DNA from: Spirochaetaceae bacterium | GTDB taxonomy: Bacteria > Spirochaetota > Spirochaetia > Treponematales > Breznakiellaceae | Assembly: GCA_031288215.1 (NCBI GenBank) | Contig: JAITRV010000179.1 | Span: 1 to 9,106, forward strand | Length of the DNA: 9,106 bases | Reading direction: 5' to 3' | Shown here: positions 5,390 to 9,106 of the stretch, in pieces | How the letters are laid out: every line of letters starts with the position of its first letter | Position numbering within the stretch: position 1 is the first letter of the stretch | The notes under the pieces: model-generated | Told to the model about the DNA's origin: nothing | The model's input: the letters and a program-made list of their open reading frames with translations, nothing else | Database searches by the model: none | Position numbers and translations under genes: made by a program

Positions 5390-6385
5390 ATGGATTTTGT
5401 CAAGGACATGCGTCAGAAAGCCTTATCCCTGCAGAAAAAACTCGTACTCCCCGAGGGAACGGAACCGAGGACGATTAAGGCCGCCCGGATCATCGCCGAT
5501 GAGAAGCTGGCCGCTTCGGTTACCCTGGTCGGTAAGGAGTCGGAAATTTTGAAACAGGCGGAAAAGGAAGGGGTCAAGCTCCAGGGGATCACCATCGTTG
5601 ATCCCTCGTCTTCCCCGCTGGCAGAAAAATATGCCCATGAATATTATGAATTACGGAAACATAAAGGAATGACCGAAGATCAGGCCAAGACCGAAATGCT
5701 CCATTTTCTGCGCTGGGGGGCCATGATGGTCCGCCTGGGGGACGCCGATGCCATGGTCGCCGGGGCCGAAAGCGCCACCGCCGACGTGCTGCGGGCGGGG
5801 CTCGCCATCATCGGCACCATCCCCGGTTCCAAGACCGCTTCCTCCTGCTTCGTCATCCAGACCCCGGACAGTAGCTGGGGAGTGGACGGCGCCCTGATCT
5901 TCTCGGACTGCGCGGTGATTCCGGCGCCGACCTCGGAGCAGCTTGCGGACATTGCGGAGAGCGCGGCCCAGTCCTGCCGGGAATTCCTGGGGGCCGATCC
6001 GGTGGTGGCCCTCCTCTCCTTCTCCACCAAGGGGTCTGCGGATCATGAGAACGTGCAGAAGGTCCAGGCCGCGGTGGAACTCCTCAAGGCCAAGAAGCCC
6101 GCCTTTGTCTTTGACGGCGAACTCCAGGCCGATGCGGCCCTGGTTCCTTCGGTAACCGACAAGAAGGCGCCGGGCAGCCCGGTCCGGGGCAAGGTCAACA
6201 CCCTGATCTTCCCCGACCTCGGGGCGGGCAATATCGGCTACAAGCTGGTCCAGCGCCTGGGCAAGGCCGAGGCCTTCGGGCCCTTCCTCCAGGGTTTTGC
6301 CAAGCCCATCAGCGACCTCTCCCGGGGGGCTTCGGTGGAGGACATCGTCGTGACCTCGGCGGTAACCCTGGCCCGGGCAAAATAG
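5390..6385 (+). CDS. pta: Phosphate acetyltransferase (phosphotransacetylase)
   Basis: Cytoplasmic enzyme that interconverts acetyl-CoA + phosphate and acetyl-phosphate + CoA (EC 2.3.1.8). With acetate kinase it yields ATP and acetate in fermentation, or activates acetate in reverse. The 331 residues fit the short, single-domain Pta class without an N-terminal regulatory extension. Recognisable blocks are LPEGTEPRTIKAARII (20-35), LGDADAMVAGAESATADVLR (116-135), PGSKTASSCFVIQ (145-157), DGELQADAALVPSV (242-255) and FPDLGAGNIGYKLVQRL (274-290). Near the C-terminus, SDLSRGASVED carries S311, R312 and D318, with the same spacing as the catalytic Ser309, Arg310 and Asp316 described for Methanosarcina Pta. 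ATG 5390 is fixed by AGGAG (5379-5383) 6 nt upstream; a TTG at 5384 lies within that spacer. No acetate kinase gene is in the window. The TPR gene follows after 15 bp without a terminator. Confidence 0.97.
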   Translation: MDFVKDMRQKALSLQKKLVLPEGTEPRTIKAARIIADEKLAASVTLVGKESEILKQAEKEGVKLQGITIVDPSSSPLAEKYAHEYYELRKHKGMTEDQAKTEMLHFLRWGAMMVRLGDADAMVAGAESATADVLRAGLAIIGTIPGSKTASSCFVIQTPDSSWGVDGALIFSDCAVIPAPTSEQLADIAESAAQSCREFLGADPVVALLSFSTKGSADHENVQKVQAAVELLKAKKPAFVFDGELQADAALVPSVTDKKAPGSPVRGKVNTLIFPDLGAGNIGYKLVQRLGKAEAFGPFLQGFAKPISDLSRGASVEDIVVTSAVTLARAK

Positions 6386-6400
6386 GCTCCGCGGCCTGGG

Positions 6401-8362
6401 ATGCCGGTGGGGCGTCGTTCCATGGGGAAGGCCTTTGCCGGGGAGGACGGAAAGGAAAAATTGGCCCGGGCCATTCAGGCCGGGGTCAGGCGGGACTATA
6501 AGACCGCGGCCCGGCTCCTGGAGGAAATCCTCTCCGAATACGATGCTCCCCCCCCGGAAGCGTCCCTCTACCTGGGCCGGGCCCTTCACGCCCTGGGGGA
6601 CTATGCCCGGGCCCTGGCGGCTTTTAAGGATTATCTCACCTTTGCCCCCCATTCGGGGGAAGGGTATTTTTTTACCGGCCGCAGCTATCTCTCCCTGGGG
6701 ATGCCCCAGCGGGCCATTCCTTTCCTCAAGGAGGCGCTGAACCGCCGTCCGGGCAATCCTCAGGTGATGGCCCTCCTGGGGACGGCCTACCTCAAGGCAA
6801 AAAACTCCGCCCGGGCGGTGGAGATCCTTCAGAATGCCGTGGAGGCCGCCCCGGAAAACCGGCGGATCTACCGGGCCTACCTCAACGCCCTCTGTATCCG
6901 GGGCATCCGGCTCTGCCGCCGGGAGGATTACGCCCTGGGAATACAGATGCTCCGTTTCGTCCTGGAAAACGGCGTCGACTTTCTCCTCCTCCGCCTGGAG
7001 CTGGGCCGGGCTGCCCGGGAATTGAAGTGCATGGAGGAGGCCCTGGACCACTATACTCAGGCGATCAGCTTTGCCCCCGAGGATCCCATGATCCGCTGGT
7101 ACCGGGCCTCGGCCCTGATGGCCCTGGGCCGGAACGGGGAGGCCCTGGAGGAAATCGAAGGGGTTCGCGCTTCCCTGGGGGGGGAGCTTCCCGACCTGCC
7201 CTGGAACAGCAGCCTGGTGGACCTTTTCATAATCCGATCCCAGTTGGACGCCGGCCAATGGCGGCAGGCGGCGGATTCCTGCCGGAACTGGCTCAAGTAC
7301 CGCAAGCCCGACCCCCTGATCCACGCCCTGGACGCGGAAGCCCTGGGGCATCTGGGGGATTACGGCGCCGCCAGGAACCACCTGGAACGGGCCCTGGAAC
7401 TGGAGCCCCATCAGCTTCAGCTCTGGTATGCCCTGCTCCTCAATGCCTGGGAGGCAAGGGATTGGGATACCCTGAAACGGGCCCTCTCCCGGGCACAGAA
7501 GATCGCCGGGGAGGACGGGGAAATCCGGCGCTTCCGGGTCCTCTACGAGGATGCGGTACGATCCGATGATGCCGCCCCCGCCATGATCGAGGCCCTGCAG
7601 GGGGCCATCCGATCCCTGGGGCCGGACCCGGAACTCATGTACGCCCTGGCGGAACGCTACCTCAAGACGGGGCTCATCGAAGCGGCTTTAAGCTGGTTTA
7701 AGAAGGTCCTCACCCTCCAGGGGGGCAACGAGAAATCCCACCTGGGGGCCATTGCCGCCCTGGAGGTTCTTTTTAAGGAAGGAAAACCCCGCTCCCGGGA
7801 AGAACTCGCCGCCGCCTACGGGGCCTACCTCGACCGCTGGGGGGATAACTACCACATCCGCCGGGACCGGGCCATCTTCTTCGTTAAGGCCGGCGAATTC
7901 TCAAAGGCCGTCCCGGAACTGGAACTCCTCCTGGCCTGGGAGAGCGCCAACCCCACCCTGCGCCGCCTCCTGGCCTATGCCTACCGGAAAACCGGCCGTT
8001 ACCGGGAGGCCGCGGTCTTCCTCAAGGCCCTGCTCAAGGAGAAGCCCGGCGACACCGGCCTGCTCCTGGAGTATAGTCGCTGCCTGGAACGGGCCGGGGC
8101 CGCCCCCTATGCCCGGATGGTCCTGGAAAAGGCCCTGGGGGTATTCAACCGCAGCCCGGAGGTCCCCCTGGCCCTGGCCCTCCTCCTCTACCGGGAGCAG
8201 AAGATTGAGGCGGCCTTTGACCTGCTCCGGGAAGCCGCCGGCCGGGCCCCCCGGGATCCCCGGCCCTATGAGTGGATGGCCCGGATCTCCCGGAAAATCG
8301 GCGCCGCCGCCGAAGCCCTGCGCTACGAGGAGGAGGCCCGAAAAAGAGGAAAAAAGGGATAG
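6401..8362 (+). CDS. Large tetratricopeptide-repeat protein
   Basis: A 653-residue, probably cytoplasmic protein made almost wholly of TPR helix-turn-helix units, with no signal peptide or membrane segment. Clear units lie near residues 54-84 (LYLGRALHALGDYARALAAF), 87-118, 120-152, 194-227, 229-252, 304-337, 409-441, 515-549 and 621-646. They show the usual W/L-G-Y-A-F-A-P pattern; the stretches between are more diverged. TPR arrays form protein-binding superhelices, so a scaffold or adaptor role is likely, but the partner is unknown. The gene begins 15 bp after pta and should share its transcript. I recall the same pta-TPR order in T. pallidum. The start is uncertain: ATG 6401 has almost no Shine-Dalgarno, and ATG 6422 (residue 8) has GGTGGGG upstream. 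The gene carries a C8 run (6548-6555) and a G8 run (7177-7184). Confidence 0.88.
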   Translation: MPVGRRSMGKAFAGEDGKEKLARAIQAGVRRDYKTAARLLEEILSEYDAPPPEASLYLGRALHALGDYARALAAFKDYLTFAPHSGEGYFFTGRSYLSLGMPQRAIPFLKEALNRRPGNPQVMALLGTAYLKAKNSARAVEILQNAVEAAPENRRIYRAYLNALCIRGIRLCRREDYALGIQMLRFVLENGVDFLLLRLELGRAARELKCMEEALDHYTQAISFAPEDPMIRWYRASALMALGRNGEALEEIEGVRASLGGELPDLPWNSSLVDLFIIRSQLDAGQWRQAADSCRNWLKYRKPDPLIHALDAEALGHLGDYGAARNHLERALELEPHQLQLWYALLLNAWEARDWDTLKRALSRAQKIAGEDGEIRRFRVLYEDAVRSDDAAPAMIEALQGAIRSLGPDPELMYALAERYLKTGLIEAALSWFKKVLTLQGGNEKSHLGAIAALEVLFKEGKPRSREELAAAYGAYLDRWGDNYHIRRDRAIFFVKAGEFSKAVPELELLLAWESANPTLRRLLAYAYRKTGRYREAAVFLKALLKEKPGDTGLLLEYSRCLERAGAAPYARMVLEKALGVFNRSPEVPLALALLLYREQKIEAAFDLLREAAGRAPRDPRPYEWMARISRKIGAAAEALRYEEEARKRGKKG

Positions 8363-8410
8363 GAGGCGGCAAAAGCATTTCCTTTTACCCTGTTTTTACG
8401 CTTCCGGTAG

Positions 8411-8438
8411 TTGCTGAAACGGCAAAAAGGGGTATAAT
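8411..8438 (+). promoter_or_regulatory. Promoter of the 186-residue hypothetical gene
   Basis: TTGCTG (8411-8416), a 16-bp spacer and a perfect TATAAT (8433-8438) form a strong sigma70-like promoter just downstream of the TPR gene. The transcription start should lie near 8445, leaving a leader of about 65 nt. The next gene therefore need not depend on the pta-TPR transcript. Confidence 0.72.
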
Positions 8439-8509
8439 AGGAGAAGGGCCGGTCCTTTGCCGCGGGCGGGGCTTCGGTTCGGTACAAATCGGTCGATAGG
8501 GGGGATATT

Positions 8510-9070
8510 ATGGCAGTTAAAGCGATGGACCTGTTTGACGCCTACAATCAGAATCAGTTGCCCAAGGACGAGGGCTATGTCATTTCTTCTTTTTTTAGCA
8601 ACAACACCGCCTATTCCATATACGAGATCGTTTCCTATTCCGGGGTAAAGACCATTTACCTCAACGATACGGGGCTGACCTTTCAAACCAACGGCAAAAA
8701 ATTACACATCCTCGTAGAACCCGCCAGTTACCCGAACAAGTCTATGGAACCCTATGTCCGCAACAATACCGAGCAGATCCCCCTCCGGTTCAGCGAACTG
8801 GAACAGTTTACCGCCAAAAACCAGAGCAAGATCATGATAGCCAAACATCCCATCGACTCCTTTTCTTCCTTTACCATCCTCAAGCCCTCGGGGATGAATT
8901 TCGCCCTGGTATTCTACAAACTTCCGGATCTCTTCGACACCCTGCGGATCTTTTTTGAAAAGACCTTCAACCGGGAAGCGGGGATTCCCCAGGGGGACGC
9001 CAAAAAGTGCGCCCAGCGGGTTGCGGAGATCCTCCAGGCCACCATGAGTTTCAGGCTTGAGTTTGAATAG
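8510..9070 (+). CDS. Uncharacterised 186-residue protein
   Basis: I do not recognise the family. The protein has 186 residues, no signal peptide and no membrane segment, so it is probably cytoplasmic. The N-terminal 10 residues (MAVKAMDLFD) look helical. The middle (about 33-125) alternates short hydrophobic strands, such as YSIYEIVSYSGVKTIYL and KLHILVEPAS, with polar turns. A strand FALVFYKLP (131-139) is followed by a helix-rich C-terminal quarter (140-180, with KKCAQRVAEILQATM), suggesting a compact alpha/beta domain. Residues at turns include many Asn and Ser, and composition is less Ala/Gly/Arg-heavy than in the TPR neighbour. Start ATG 8510 follows a GGGGGG run with a short 5-nt gap. 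It has its own promoter and lies 147 bp after the TPR gene. A small gene sits in the equivalent place after pta-TPR in T. pallidum in my recollection, but I cannot verify homology. Confidence 0.8.
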   Translation: MAVKAMDLFDAYNQNQLPKDEGYVISSFFSNNTAYSIYEIVSYSGVKTIYLNDTGLTFQTNGKKLHILVEPASYPNKSMEPYVRNNTEQIPLRFSELEQFTAKNQSKIMIAKHPIDSFSSFTILKPSGMNFALVFYKLPDLFDTLRIFFEKTFNREAGIPQGDAKKCAQRVAEILQATMSFRLEFE

Positions 9071-9094
9071 GGCCCCTGAAGGGGAGGCCGCGCT

Positions 9095-9106
9095 ATGCGG
9101 GAGTCT
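9095..9106 (+). CDS. Start of a further gene, cut by the window end
   Basis: Only four codons are visible (MRES...). The case for a real start is the strong GGGGAGG (9081-9087) placed 7 nt before ATG 9095, at normal distance behind the previous stop codon (24 bp), on the same strand. It would be co-transcribed with the 186-residue gene. Product unknown. Confidence 0.45.

Noticed and set aside
5651..7411. 586-codon minus-strand frame opposite pta and the TPR gene
   Set aside because: It spans two well-supported plus-strand genes, has shadow-like composition and no recognisable domain.

Overview
The window is bacterial, GC-rich and densely coded. It most resembles a spirochaete of the Treponema lineage, possibly one of the GC-rich termite-gut treponemes. 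Three things point that way: the gene order pta, then a long TPR gene, then a small uncharacterised gene, which I recall as also present in T. pallidum; a small conserved-looking 70-residue protein of a kind I associate with treponemes; and a lipoprotein with a relaxed, spirochaete-style lipobox. This assignment is inference, because no marker gene is present.

Layout. Positions 1-225 hold a nested inverted-repeat element with no credible gene. It abuts a MATE-family efflux gene (290-1666, +). A tRNA-Asp(GTC) gene follows on the minus strand, with its own promoter and a strong intrinsic terminator. Next on the minus strand are a small hypothetical gene (2176-1964) and a DUF3298/RsiV-like lipoprotein gene (3092-2253). 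The lipoprotein gene diverges from a class I SAM-dependent methyltransferase gene (3189-3995, +). A PfkB-family, fructokinase-like sugar kinase gene (5072-4074, -) converges on the methyltransferase and diverges from pta. The right side is a plus-strand run: phosphate acetyltransferase (pta), a 653-residue TPR protein 15 bp behind it, a 186-residue hypothetical gene with its own promoter, and the first codons of another gene at the window edge.

Functionally this is mostly housekeeping. The sugar kinase would feed glycolysis, and Pta would convert acetyl-CoA to acetyl-phosphate for ATP production and acetate formation. The TPR protein is probably co-transcribed with pta. I see no defence system, prophage, CRISPR array, secretion cluster or biosynthetic cluster, and no clearly new multi-gene system.

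The less ordinary signals are regulatory. Sigma70-like promoters can be read for six transcription units. In two of them (MATE and the lipoprotein) the predicted transcription start falls within about 5 nt of the start codon and no Shine-Dalgarno is visible, so leaderless mRNAs are predicted. The sugar-kinase gene has a leader of about 129 nt. It contains 13-bp tandem repeats that each carry a Shine-Dalgarno-like core, creating stacked alternative starts, start-stop codons and a coupled upstream ORF. The same gene has a 12-bp in-frame triplication directly before its catalytic motif.
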